Notes: a model not told the origin generated them from the sequence alone. DNA of 33,122 bases from Planctomycetota bacterium (GCA_013152205.1 JAADGV010000129.1:1-33122); one strand, 5' to 3'; shown: positions 16,232 through 24,094, counted from the first letter of the stretch. Made by a program: numbers and translations.

Positions 16232-16873
16232 CTACAGCGTCATCTTCCGGCAATGAAATGCCTCAGCATATCCCGAAGGCGAATGACACTCCAACCCCCG
16301 CAAACGCATCAGCGACGAGAAAGTATCAGGAGTAAACCAAGGCTTCTCCTGCTGTGACTCGAAGCTTTCGTAAGTAATGTTGATTTTGGTATCGCACAAA
16401 TCCTTCTCCAGCGGCACAAAAACATTCGGCTGGCCCAAGTCGCCTTCATACTTAGGGATTTCATATTCAAAAATCAGGTGCTTCCGAAATGCGTTCCATG
16501 TAAGTTCAGACACAAGTCGGTGATCTTGGTGGCGGTCTTCAAGCCGATGCGTAAAGATAAGGTCAGGAGACACCTCGCCCGAGATGCCGTGGACAAAGTC
16601 TTTAATCGCCTCATATTGGGCCGGAAAATATCGGTCTCGAAAATCTTGAATAAGAACCCGAGAATTCAACGAGCCATTAAGAAAGCGCTCCGCACTGGTG
16701 CGAGCTTCGCCTGCCCGTTCACCCTCGCTGCTGAGCACCACCCAATGAACCACAACACCAGGGCATTCGCGCAGCAATTTCAGAACCGTACCCCCACAGC
16801 CGATTTCAATGTCGTCCGAGTGGCTACCTAGGCAGAGAATCGTTTTAAGATTATTGAGTTGAGGTGTGTACAT
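16232..16873 (-). CDS. PIG-L/LmbE-family zinc deacetylase
   Basis: A 213-residue enzyme of the PIG-L (LmbE-like) superfamily, which removes acetyl groups from N-acetylated sugars and related compounds with a zinc ion. Zinc motifs: SHSDDIEIGCGG with His18 and Asp21, and HRLEDRHQDH with His115-x-Asp117-His118. The first motif reads HSDD where most members have HPDD. The small size and the GCGG continuation are typical. It starts 6 nt after the stop of the cytidylyltransferase gene, so it is co-transcribed. In this context it may deacetylate a glycan intermediate; the substrate is not known. Confidence 0.88.
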   Translation of the reverse strand: MYTPQLNNLKTILCLGSHSDDIEIGCGGTVLKLLRECPGVVVHWVVLSSEGERAGEARTSAERFLNGSLNSRVLIQDFRDRYFPAQYEAIKDFVHGISGEVSPDLIFTHRLEDRHQDHRLVSELTWNAFRKHLIFEYEIPKYEGDLGQPNVFVPLEKDLCDTKINITYESFESQQEKPWFTPDTFSSLMRLRGLECHSPSGYAEAFHCRKMTL

Positions 16874-16879
16874 AGGATT

Positions 16880-17776
16880 TTATCGAGGCCGCTTACGAGC
16901 AACAGTTTCCGGGTTATTTCCTTGCGCGGTGGATGATGCAGATTTCAAGACACTGGCAGCTTGGCTCGGTTCGGCGATTGCAGACGAAGCTCTTGCCGAA
17001 CCAGGTTTCTCCCAAATCATCCAAGGGGCCTCGCCCTCCTCACACATGCCATCAAGAATCTGTTTATCCTTGTAAGTATCCATGCAAGCCCAGAAACCTT
17101 CGTATTGATACACTCGCAGTTTTTGCTTTGCAGTGAGACGTTCAAAAGGTTCCAACAGCAACTCCTCACCTTCACCGAGGTAATCGAAAATTTCTGAACT
17201 GAAAACAAAGAAACCTGCGTTCATCCATAGACTCGATTCAGCCATCGGCGTGAGCCTTTCCACCAACCCATCCTCGTCGGCATCAATGAGATGAAAACTT
17301 AGATTCGGTTTCACAGCCATGCAAGTGGCAACCGAGTCGTGCTCAAAAAAGTGCTCGGTCAGCTTGGGCAGTGGCAGGTCGGTTAGCCCGTCGGAATAGT
17401 TAGCCAAAAATACCTTTTCGCCTTCAAGGTAAGGTTCAACCGCTTTCAGCCGCTGCCCAATATTTGCATTGACTCCCGTATCGACAAACGTAATCGTCCA
17501 ATCTTTGATATCGTTATTCAGCAACTCCACCTTGCCGTTTTTCTGTAGAACAAAATCGTTTGAGACGTGCTCGTTGCAATCCAGAAAGAATTCCTTGATC
17601 ACCTTTGCCTGCCAACCTAGGCACAGAATAAAATCGGTGTGCCCGTAATGCGCATAGTATTTCATTAAGTGCCAAAGAATCGGACGCGTACCGACCGGCA
17701 CCATCGGCTTGGGCACCGATTCATTATACTCGCGAAGACGAAGCCCCAAGCCACCGCAAAATAAAACTACTTTCAT
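16880..17776 (-). CDS. rfbF: glucose-1-phosphate cytidylyltransferase
   Basis: Makes CDP-glucose from glucose-1-phosphate and CTP, the first step of CDP-deoxysugar synthesis. From the ATG at 17776 (MKVVLFCGG) it has 298 residues. Signatures include GGLGLRLREYNESVPKPM (nucleotide loop and catalytic Lys region), GTRPILWHLMKYYAHYG, WMNAGFFVFSSEIFDYL and YEGFWACMDTYKDK. The usual family length is about 257. After APWMIW, the normal end, there is an extra tail of about 40 residues rich in Ala, Ser, Gln and Lys. The frame is open upstream to 17857, but that part overlaps the previous gene and is not used. The gene lies 22 nt after the Glf-like gene. With the dehydratase at 20751 it defines a CDP-sugar pathway. 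Confidence 0.93.
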   Translation of the reverse strand: MKVVLFCGGLGLRLREYNESVPKPMVPVGTRPILWHLMKYYAHYGHTDFILCLGWQAKVIKEFFLDCNEHVSNDFVLQKNGKVELLNNDIKDWTITFVDTGVNANIGQRLKAVEPYLEGEKVFLANYSDGLTDLPLPKLTEHFFEHDSVATCMAVKPNLSFHLIDADEDGLVERLTPMAESSLWMNAGFFVFSSEIFDYLGEGEELLLEPFERLTAKQKLRVYQYEGFWACMDTYKDKQILDGMCEEGEAPWMIWEKPGSARASSAIAEPSQAASVLKSASSTAQGNNPETVARKRPR

Positions 17777-17798
17777 GTTAATACTCGCTTCCAGATGC

Positions 17799-19121
17799 TC
17801 AGCTTGATGCCGAGGTTCCAGCGTGTTGCAAAATCTGTTCCGCTGCCTTTTCGCCACTCAAAAACGATTGATCCGTCCAGATATAGGCCCACATTCCATA
17901 CCGACCGCAATAGGCAACCTTAATCTCTTCGAGAAAACCATGGACGATCTCCAAAGCCTTCGCTCGATCCAAATCGAAAATAACATTGGCGTATTTCAGG
18001 TGCATTGCCGTCGTGAACACTACGTTATCCTCAGGGCGAATGACGCCGACTCGTCGCAGATCAGCAACGACCCGCTCGATACAATCGCTCGGTTGGCAAT
18101 CCAGCGGCCGATACTTATCTGAGTAGTAACACTCAGCCATCAGGCAAGCATGGCCAGCCGGCACGTTCTCTCGCGACTGTAAATGGGGCGTGCTTAGTCG
18201 AGTAAAGCAAATGTCGGCATCATAAAAATACGACCAGTGCGCATCGAGCGGATCAGGCCGATCAATCCCCACGCTGACAACCACCACCTCGCTACAAGCA
18301 AGTTTCTGCGCCGCTTCAACCACCTCGCGCGGAACGCCCTCAATCATTGGCACCAGTTCGGGTAGCGGAATCGAGGAGGCCACATGCTCATAAGATTCCG
18401 TCACTCCATTCTCGAAGGTTAATGTTTTCAACCTCGGATCGAGACGTTTGAGCTTATGCTCCAGCTTCAAGTCGGCTTGCTCTAAAAACGACTTCAAAAA
18501 GGAGACAAAACCGCCTTGCTTCGGATAGCGAAACTGTGTGATGTAGTGAACGCCCGGAGCATTGGCTGAAACAGCACCCCTCACCACCTCTTCGAGGCTC
18601 GCTTGATACACTCGCGGTCCAATCCAGTCGGTGCTCAAATTGCAAGCCGCCGTCGTGTGATATTTCTTGGTGTATTCCATCGGAAATGTTTCAGCAAACG
18701 TATCGCCAAAACTCGCCCGCAGCCATTGCTCGTAATTCTCGATTTCGCCCGTCTCTTTTTGCTGCTGTTTCGCAAGATCACAAATAATCTGCACCTTCAA
18801 ATCGTCGGGAACTCCGTGCAAATTGCACTGAGCCGGGTGATCGATCCAGTGCCCTCGCCAATAATTGTTCACCCGCGCCTGCGACTCTTCGTATTCCTGC
18901 TCGACACTCTCAGCAAACAGATCTTTGAGGCGTTCGTTTTTTGTGAACGAAATATGTGGGCCTTCATCCAACACAAACCCTTCTGCAAACCGATGCGAAG
19001 CCGTATGCCCCCCATGATGCGATTTCATTTCATACAGGGTCGGACGAATGCCTTCCGCATGGAGCCGATGCGCAGCACCAAACCCAGCCATGCCGCTTCC
19101 CAAAATGGCAAATTTAGGCAT
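17799..19121 (-). CDS. FAD-dependent oxidoreductase, UDP-galactopyranose mutase/amine-oxidase-like
   Basis: A 440-residue flavoprotein. The N-terminus ILGSGMAGFGAAHRL is the FAD/NAD(P) Rossmann motif, followed by GGHTASHRF and LDEGPHISFT, which resemble the Glf/protoporphyrinogen-oxidase fold. The C-terminus YCGRYGMWAYIWTDQSFLSG is the second FAD contact region. Relatives of this type sit in polysaccharide loci. It could be a mutase or an oxidase acting on a nucleotide or lipid-linked sugar. I cannot assign the reaction: key mutase residues are not certain by eye. It is separated from the sugar reductase gene by 114 nt with a hairpin repeat, and from rfbF by 22 nt. Confidence 0.8.
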   Translation of the reverse strand: MPKFAILGSGMAGFGAAHRLHAEGIRPTLYEMKSHHGGHTASHRFAEGFVLDEGPHISFTKNERLKDLFAESVEQEYEESQARVNNYWRGHWIDHPAQCNLHGVPDDLKVQIICDLAKQQQKETGEIENYEQWLRASFGDTFAETFPMEYTKKYHTTAACNLSTDWIGPRVYQASLEEVVRGAVSANAPGVHYITQFRYPKQGGFVSFLKSFLEQADLKLEHKLKRLDPRLKTLTFENGVTESYEHVASSIPLPELVPMIEGVPREVVEAAQKLACSEVVVVSVGIDRPDPLDAHWSYFYDADICFTRLSTPHLQSRENVPAGHACLMAECYYSDKYRPLDCQPSDCIERVVADLRRVGVIRPEDNVVFTTAMHLKYANVIFDLDRAKALEIVHGFLEEIKVAYCGRYGMWAYIWTDQSFLSGEKAAEQILQHAGTSASS

Positions 19122-19156
19122 CCGTCAACTCCAATAATCCTCGGTAGCCACAACAC

Positions 19157-19184
19157 CCCCCATAGCCCGGCCATCCTGGCCGGA
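19157..19184. repeat. dispersed hairpin repeat, copy 2 (GGCC type)
   Basis: Same element as at 14712-14738: cccccatagcccggccatcc then tggccgg, with a 7-bp stem and loop TCC. Here it lies between two genes of the same operon, so it does not always mark an operon end. Confidence 0.7.
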
Positions 19185-19235
19185 AGCACGTCGCGTTCCT
19201 ACCACCCCCATCCAAATACCCTACAGCTTGCAATT

Positions 19236-20165
19236 TCATACCGTCCCCGTAGTTTGCTCGGTCTTGAGCTGCTCTTCCCACCAGTCAAGGGTTCGTTGCA
19301 ACCCTGTTTCGAGGTCGAATCTTGGCGTCCAATCTAATTGCCGTTTCATCTGCGTAGTGTCGGCCATCACCACAGGAACTTCATTCTCGCGAGCCGCAAT
19401 CGCACCAAGACGAATCAAATCGGGCCGCCCCGCCAACTCGCCAAGCTTGCTGACGATTTCACGTAGTTCGACCGCCGACCCTTGCCCAAGATTGATGGGG
19501 CCCTGCACTTCGCTTTTCAAGAGCGCTGCCAATGCCTCGCCCAAGTCTTCGACATACAAAAAATCTCGCAACTGTCGCCCATGCGAACATTTGGCCGGCT
19601 CGCCACGCAGCAATGCATTGGCCACCGACGATACTAATCGCCCTGGGTGCTCGCCCGGACCGTAAAGAAAGAAAATACGCGGCCAAGCGAACGATAGATC
19701 GAGCGACTCGCAATAGCTGGCAAGCAACTCGCGTAACGCATTCTTACACGTACCATAAGTCGTGTTAGGACGCGTAGGCGTGCGCTCTTCCGAACATACG
19801 CCGTAGGTCTGGTCGTATTCATAGCAAGTACCAGCCACAGCCATCCGCTTACCGCCACAGCGTGCGAATTCTTTCGTCAACTCAAGCGTCGATTGCACCC
19901 AGCGAAAGTTGTCTTGCGAAAAATACGCGACCCCCGGATCGACGACCCAGGCCAAGTGAAGCAGATGCGTGGGCGCAACCTTTTCAAGCAGCGGAGCAAT
20001 CTGCCCTCGATCTAATAAATCGGCCTGATGCCAGGTCGCTATTCGATCGCCTCCCAAGCGATGCTTTGAAGTAACCGCATGAACTTCATAACCATGGGCA
20101 GCCAACGGTGCTAAACAATGCCGGCCAATAAAACCGGTGGCACCAGTTACAAGTACACGCTTCAT
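19236..20165 (-). CDS. NAD(P)-dependent sugar epimerase/dehydratase (extended SDR), probable nucleotide-sugar 4-reductase
   Basis: A 309-residue extended short-chain dehydrogenase. VTGATGFIG at 6-14 binds the dinucleotide; the catalytic pair is Tyr137-x3-Lys141 (YGTCK), with the Ser/Thr position in AGTCYEY. Enzymes of this family epimerise or reduce NDP-sugars. It overlaps the epimerase gene by ATGA (20162-20165), which indicates coupled translation. Following a CDP-glucose 4,6-dehydratase and an RmlC-like epimerase, the best reading is reduction of the 4-keto group to finish a CDP-6-deoxyhexose. That role is inferred from order, not from specific residues. Confidence 0.87.
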   Translation of the reverse strand: MKRVLVTGATGFIGRHCLAPLAAHGYEVHAVTSKHRLGGDRIATWHQADLLDRGQIAPLLEKVAPTHLLHLAWVVDPGVAYFSQDNFRWVQSTLELTKEFARCGGKRMAVAGTCYEYDQTYGVCSEERTPTRPNTTYGTCKNALRELLASYCESLDLSFAWPRIFFLYGPGEHPGRLVSSVANALLRGEPAKCSHGRQLRDFLYVEDLGEALAALLKSEVQGPINLGQGSAVELREIVSKLGELAGRPDLIRLGAIAARENEVPVVMADTTQMKRQLDWTPRFDLETGLQRTLDWWEEQLKTEQTTGTV

Positions 20166-20731
20166 CGTTTCGCCTCCGTTTCGGAAGACGAGAAAGACTG
20201 CACAGGGTTAAACATTGGCCAGTTGCGGTCAGCCTCAGAGAGACATTCCACAGGCAAGGGCCAGCGAATGCCAAAAGCAGGGTCGTCGTGCCGAAACCCG
20301 ATCGCAGCAGACGACGCAAAGGCGGCAGTTGCTTGGTAGCTCACTTCGGTCTGGTCTTCAAGCGTTTGGATACCGTGCCCACACCCCTCAGGCAAATAAA
20401 ACATCCGACCATCGCCGGCCCTCAACTCGATGGCGTGCCATTGCTGAAAGGTAGGCGAATCAGGACGCAAGTCGACGGCCACATCGTAAACCGACCCACG
20501 GAGGCAACGCACAAATTTCGCCTCGGCGTGGGGTGCCTTCTGGGAGTGAATGCCACGCAACGTGCCCTTGACGTGGCTCACAATCGTATTGATTTGAACC
20601 ACCTGCGGATTCAGCCCGTGATCGCGAAACTCTTGCTCGCACCAAACTCGCGCAAAGTACCCCCGGTCGTCAACATGCGGTTCGATGTCGACAACATAAA
20701 CTCCGGGCAAACTGGTTTCAGTGAATTTCAT
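20162..20731 (-). CDS. RmlC-like NDP-4-keto-6-deoxyhexose 3(,5)-epimerase
   Basis: A 189-residue cupin enzyme that epimerises C3 and/or C5 of a 4-keto-6-deoxy sugar nucleotide. RGYFARVW, LRGIHSQ (base His62), YDVAVDLRPDSPTFQQWHA, LPEGCGHG and HDDPAFGIRWP match the RmlC family. Tyr132 fits the acid Tyr, while the second active-site Tyr (about 139 in Salmonella RmlC) is Phe138. The ATG at 20731 is chosen because the family begins there; the longer frame to 20893 overlaps rfbG. It starts 19 nt after the rfbG stop and overlaps the following SDR gene. It is placed to act on CDP-4-keto-6-deoxyglucose rather than the dTDP sugar; that is inferred from the neighbours. Confidence 0.88.
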   Translation of the reverse strand: MKFTETSLPGVYVVDIEPHVDDRGYFARVWCEQEFRDHGLNPQVVQINTIVSHVKGTLRGIHSQKAPHAEAKFVRCLRGSVYDVAVDLRPDSPTFQQWHAIELRAGDGRMFYLPEGCGHGIQTLEDQTEVSYQATAAFASSAAIGFRHDDPAFGIRWPLPVECLSEADRNWPMFNPVQSFSSSETEAKR

Positions 20732-20750
20732 TTGACTGAGTAGGATCTCT

Positions 20751-21896
20751 TTACAATAGATTCGACAAGCTTTCCATATTTTGGCCCACATTCTGCGGTT
20801 CAGTAGCCTCGTAAGCAGCGATTTGCTCGAAGCAAACTTCCTGCATATCGGCCTGCCCTTCAAGGTGTTGGCGATACCAATCAATCGTGGCATGTATCGC
20901 CTGATCGATTCCCCAGCGGGGACGCCAGTTGAGTTCCCAGATGGCCTTGTCGATATTCAAACGCAGAATACTTGCCTCGTGCGGCTGGGTCGCATCGCTC
21001 GCATCTCGCCAAGAGCCGCTACCCCACTCGCTAATAAATCGCTCGACAATTTCCTGCACCGGCAACTCGTTGCCAGGCATAGGCCCAATGTTCCAAGCAC
21101 TACAGTATTTTGGCTCGTCCGATTCCAAAAGCTTCGCCGCCAGCGAAAGATATCCATCCAGCGCTTGCAGCACATGCTGCCAAGGTCGCAACGCGCGAGG
21201 GTTTCGAATAGCCACTTCACTGCCCTCCGTCAAAGCCCGCACCAAGTCGACCACCAGCACATCCTCGGTCCAATCGCCTCCACCAACGACATTGCCAGCC
21301 CGCACACTAGCCAATTTGACCCCATGCCGACCGACCTTCTCTGGTGGGAAGTAAGAATGGCGATATGCGTTAATCAAAATCTCGGCGGCTGCCTTGCTAG
21401 CGCCGTACGGTTCCTGTTCGCCCAGCGGGTCGTTCTCGCGATATCCCCAAACCTGTCCATGATTGGCATAGCACTTGTCGCTCGTCACCGCCACAACCAC
21501 ACAGGGACGGTCGAGCGCGCTCACCGCATCAAGTACGCTTGCCGTGCCGGTCACATTCACGTCGAACGTTTTTCGAGGAATACGATAACTACGCCGCACC
21601 ACCGTTTCAGCAGCCAGATGCAAAACCACGTCGGGCTGCGTTTCCTGCATGGCCTTAGTCAGGGCCTCGCAGTCGCGGATATCGGCTTCATAATGATTCG
21701 CCAACAAAGGGCGAACTCCAGAAACCAAAAAATTGTTAGGCGTGGTAGGTGGGGCCAGTGCGTAACCGGTAACCTGCGCACCCAGCTTGGCCAACCAAAG
21801 GCAAAGCCACGAGCCCTTAAAACCGGTATGCCCGGTAACAAAAACCGAACGACCAGCAAGGACACTAGAAAAATTCATGGCAGGTAATTTCACCAT
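20751..21896 (-). CDS. rfbG: CDP-glucose 4,6-dehydratase
   Basis: Converts CDP-glucose to CDP-4-keto-6-deoxyglucose, the branch point of CDP-deoxysugars. A 381-residue extended SDR with TGHTGFKG at 21-28 (FK is typical of RfbG), VTSDKCYANHG at 137-147 and the catalytic Tyr164-x3-Lys168 in EPYGASKAAAE. RAGNVVGGGDW and RPWQHVL are also family hallmarks. GGAAG lies about 5 nt before the ATG at 21896, so that start is kept over the ATG at 21878. It is the first gene of the minus-strand sugar operon, behind a near-consensus promoter at 22055-22082. The partner rfbF lies four genes downstream. Confidence 0.95.
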   Translation of the reverse strand: MVKLPAMNFSSVLAGRSVFVTGHTGFKGSWLCLWLAKLGAQVTGYALAPPTTPNNFLVSGVRPLLANHYEADIRDCEALTKAMQETQPDVVLHLAAETVVRRSYRIPRKTFDVNVTGTASVLDAVSALDRPCVVVAVTSDKCYANHGQVWGYRENDPLGEQEPYGASKAAAEILINAYRHSYFPPEKVGRHGVKLASVRAGNVVGGGDWTEDVLVVDLVRALTEGSEVAIRNPRALRPWQHVLQALDGYLSLAAKLLESDEPKYCSAWNIGPMPGNELPVQEIVERFISEWGSGSWRDASDATQPHEASILRLNIDKAIWELNWRPRWGIDQAIHATIDWYRQHLEGQADMQEVCFEQIAAYEATEPQNVGQNMESLSNLL

Positions 21897-22054
21897 GGTT
21901 GCTTCCGAAGTCAGGTACTCAAACCGTTTTGCGCAGCGTAAGGCTAGAACAAGCCCGTCGATTCACATGCACAAAGGCTCCATCCTGCCGTGCGCCGACA
22001 GGGATTGCTGAGGCCTCAGATGCCCCAGTTTTTATACTTTAGGCGAGACCTTCC

Positions 22055-22082
22055 AGTATAATTCGCCCCAAAGAAGTGTCAA
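22055..22082 (-). promoter_or_regulatory. sigma-70-type promoter for the CDP-sugar operon
   Basis: On the minus strand: TTGACA (complement of 22077-22082), a 16-nt spacer, TATACT (complement of 22055-22060). The transcript would begin near 22048 and carry a leader of about 150 nt before rfbG. Confidence 0.6.
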
Positions 22083-22125
22083 ATTTCCCGTGCCCGAGGT
22101 CATTTAAGCCCAAAACGGATCTCGT

Positions 22126-22252
22126 TAGAGCATTTCCTATAAAAGCATAGCCACAGAGCACACCGAGGTCTCAGAGAAAATACTGGAGCGAGCAACCTTA
22201 TCTCAGTGTTCTCTGTGAACTCTGTGGCTACACAATTGAAAGAACTGCTCTA
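22126..22252. repeat. inverted-repeat intergenic element
   Basis: Outer arms TAGAGCA (22126-22132) and TGCTCTA (22246-22252), and inner arms TAGCCACAGAG (22148-22158) and CTCTGTGGCTA (22220-22230). The right part resembles 7395-7427 (ctctgtggctacataattaa). It looks like a small non-coding repeat of the same general type as the others in this window. Confidence 0.55.
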
Positions 22253-22266
22253 GTCGGCCCCCCACT

Positions 22267-22546
22267 TCACACACCCTCTTCATGAGATTCACAAGCCGTC
22301 GCCGTCTCTTCCGGCGTCCCTCGACACTCGGGCGACGGATTCGTACAACCTTCACATATCGGCTTGCCTTGCGAAGCGAAGATTGCCCAACCCGCCGCAG
22401 CTACCGCGGATTCGCCGATTGCTGACAATCACCCCGATGGCCATCCCGGTCATAGCCACAGCAAAGACAACAAAGGTGATAAGAATGGTGGACCAATACA
22501 CGACATTACCTTTTGGCTTCGGCCGCTTTATTTGGGGCGAATTCAT
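22267..22546 (-). CDS. nqrM: Na+-NQR maturation protein NqrM, with an apparent one-base frameshift
   Basis: From the ATG at 22546: a membrane span ILITFVVFAVAMTGMAIGVI, then RRIRGSCGGLG, the NqrM hallmark. In that frame the protein then ends abruptly at 22352. In the +1 frame the lost C-terminus is plain: ASQGKPICEGCTNPSPEC, then a Thr/Glu-rich tail ending at TGA 22267-22269. Removing one G from the GGG at 22386-22388 restores a 92-residue protein with Cys in SCGG, ICEGC and PEC, as NqrM requires to supply iron to the NQR complex. This may be a sequencing error or a real insertion. The start overlaps apbE by 41 nt. All nqr genes are intact, so loss of this factor would be surprising. Family call firm; intactness uncertain. 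Confidence 0.85.
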
Positions 22547-23573
22547 CGAACCGCGGGGTGGCTTGCTCGCTGATGCCCTCTTCGCCTCGCACCAAAAAAA
22601 GTGCCGCCACGTTCTGCTCGACACACCAATCATACCCGGCCTCGTCGCCCATCACTAGCAGAGCGGTCGCCAAAGCGTCGGCCTCCAGGCACGTTTTCGC
22701 GAGGACCGTGACCGAACACCCCCGATAAACCAACGGCTGCCCGGTTCGCGGATCGATAATATGGCAGTACTTGCGCCCGTCCGATTGGCGAAAATTGCGA
22801 TAGTCACCCGAAGTCGCCATCGCCAACCCCTTCAGCGGCACCACTTTATACAGCGGGCTCTTGCGAGTCGCCGGAGTTTCGATGCCAATACGCCAAGGCT
22901 TTTTATCAAAGCGTGTCCCCGTGGCCCGCACTTCGCCGCCAATTTCAACCATCGAATGTTGAAAACCACGCGACGCAAGCAGCTCGGTCACCACATCGAC
23001 CGCATAGCCTTTGGCAATCGAAGAGAGATCAATCTCCAAACTCCCAACCGACTTCCGTATCGCCGGCGGCTCCAGCCGAACCTCCACATGCTCACACCCC
23101 GTCCCCAAAAGAGCTTTCGCAATCTTCCCCCCGCTCGGCGGCTTAGCAAGCCGCTTCTTCCCGGGCCCAAAATTCCAAAGCTTAACCAACGGCCCAACCG
23201 TGACATCCAAAGCGCCATCGGTGATGCGATTAAAGTGAATTGCCCGCTCGACAACATACGCGGTCTCCGTAGAAACCACGATCCAGTCCTCCGACGTCGA
23301 AGCATTAAACCGCGAGAGTTCCGAGTCGGCCAGATACGTCGACATCTGCTGGTTGACGGTGTCAAGCGACTTATTTATCACAGCATGAAGCTCTTTTTCA
23401 TCGACGGCGCCCGATTCTCGCCAGCATTTCACCGAATAGCTCGTGCCCATCGTCGGGCCACGCATTGAAACCAGCGTCGGCTCAGCCGTAGTAGCCACAA
23501 CGGTTAGCGCTTTGGGAGTGCAACCAGACAGAAGTGCGACCACAACAAAAGTGACGGCCCAATGCACGCGCAT
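22506..23573 (-). CDS. apbE: FAD:protein FMN transferase, lipoprotein
   Basis: Attaches FMN by a phosphoester bond to threonines of NqrB and NqrC. From the ATG at 23573 it has 355 residues, with a lipoprotein signal ending VALLSGC (lipobox) and then the ApbE domain. RGPTMGTSYSVK, the Asp/Gly-rich core WNFGPGKK, DLSSIAKGYAVD, VEIGGEVRATG, HIIDPRTGQPL and EADALATALLVMG (Mg2+ and FAD binding) are present in order. The frame runs up to 23651, but that extension overlaps repeat DNA and lacks a ribosome site. It follows nqrF after a repeat-filled gap of over 600 nt and is followed at once by nqrM. Its two targets, NqrB and NqrC, are encoded in the same cluster. Confidence 0.93.
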   Translation of the reverse strand: MRVHWAVTFVVVALLSGCTPKALTVVATTAEPTLVSMRGPTMGTSYSVKCWRESGAVDEKELHAVINKSLDTVNQQMSTYLADSELSRFNASTSEDWIVVSTETAYVVERAIHFNRITDGALDVTVGPLVKLWNFGPGKKRLAKPPSGGKIAKALLGTGCEHVEVRLEPPAIRKSVGSLEIDLSSIAKGYAVDVVTELLASRGFQHSMVEIGGEVRATGTRFDKKPWRIGIETPATRKSPLYKVVPLKGLAMATSGDYRNFRQSDGRKYCHIIDPRTGQPLVYRGCSVTVLAKTCLEADALATALLVMGDEAGYDWCVEQNVAALFLVRGEEGISEQATPRFDEFAPNKAAEAKR

Positions 23574-23747
23574 ATGCGTTAGCGGTGGCGGCCACGCCAC
23601 AACAAACGGCGAAAGTCGCCCATCCCGAAAAAACACAAAACGCCCAAGCACAGCAACCCCCCCTCACAAGCCCCAAGAGCACCAAGTACAGAAAGTCGTA
23701 ACACGTCAGCTATCTGAGGTAGCGAAAACGAATGTTGAGCCTTCGCA

Positions 23748-23817
23748 TTACTAACGACTCAAATTCACGCAACAAGCAAAGGTTTTGGATGATTGGGCCT
23801 GTAAATAGGACTCTCGC
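23748..23817. repeat. 70-nt direct repeat, copy 1
   Basis: Begins ttactaacgactcaaattca and matches 24019-24088 over 70 nt with a handful of differences, same orientation, 271 nt apart. Recombination between copies would delete the DNA between them. Confidence 0.75.
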
Positions 23818-23875
23818 AAAGACGCTAAGGCGCAAAGGAATTGCAACAGTTATCAATTTGAGTTGGAACACTAAT

Positions 23876-23896
23876 CTTCGCTAATCTGATTAGCGA
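23876..23896. repeat. palindrome ttcgctaatc-t-gattagcgaa
   Basis: Ten-base arms around a single T, a perfect short inverted repeat. Further related words (ttagcgtagattagcg) follow. It is inside the repeat-rich gap; the type is common in intergenic DNA of environmental bacteria. Confidence 0.55.
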
Positions 23897-24018
23897 AAAT
23901 TAGCGTAGATTAGCGTTCCTTCAATCATTTTTGGTGATCGACGGGGTTGGTCTGGCGTCTGACTTTATCCTGATTATCCTGTCAAATTATTGCTTGGTTG
24001 CAGCTTTGCCGCGCTGGG

Positions 24019-24088
24019 TTACTAACGACTCAAATTTACGCAACAAGCAAAGGCTTTGGATGATTGGACCTGCAATTTAGACTCTCGC
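24019..24088. repeat. 70-nt direct repeat, copy 2
   Basis: Begins ttactaacgactcaaattta; partner of 23748-23817. It runs directly into the long repeat copy that starts at 24095. Confidence 0.75.
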
Positions 24089-24094
24089 CGAGAC

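Larger units (their letters stand above)
21897..22266. other. 370-nt region upstream of the sugar operon
   Basis: No gene. It contains the rfbG promoter, a 12-nt perfect palindrome ctgaggcctcag at 22008-22019, a possible leader hairpin at about 21982-22001 and an inverted-repeat element at 22126-22252 just after the end of nqrM. Confidence 0.5.

Noticed and set aside
20781..21887. 368-codon open frame on the + strand opposite rfbG
   Set aside because: rfbG has all motifs of its family on the other strand; the + frame is compositionally biased and shows no motif.
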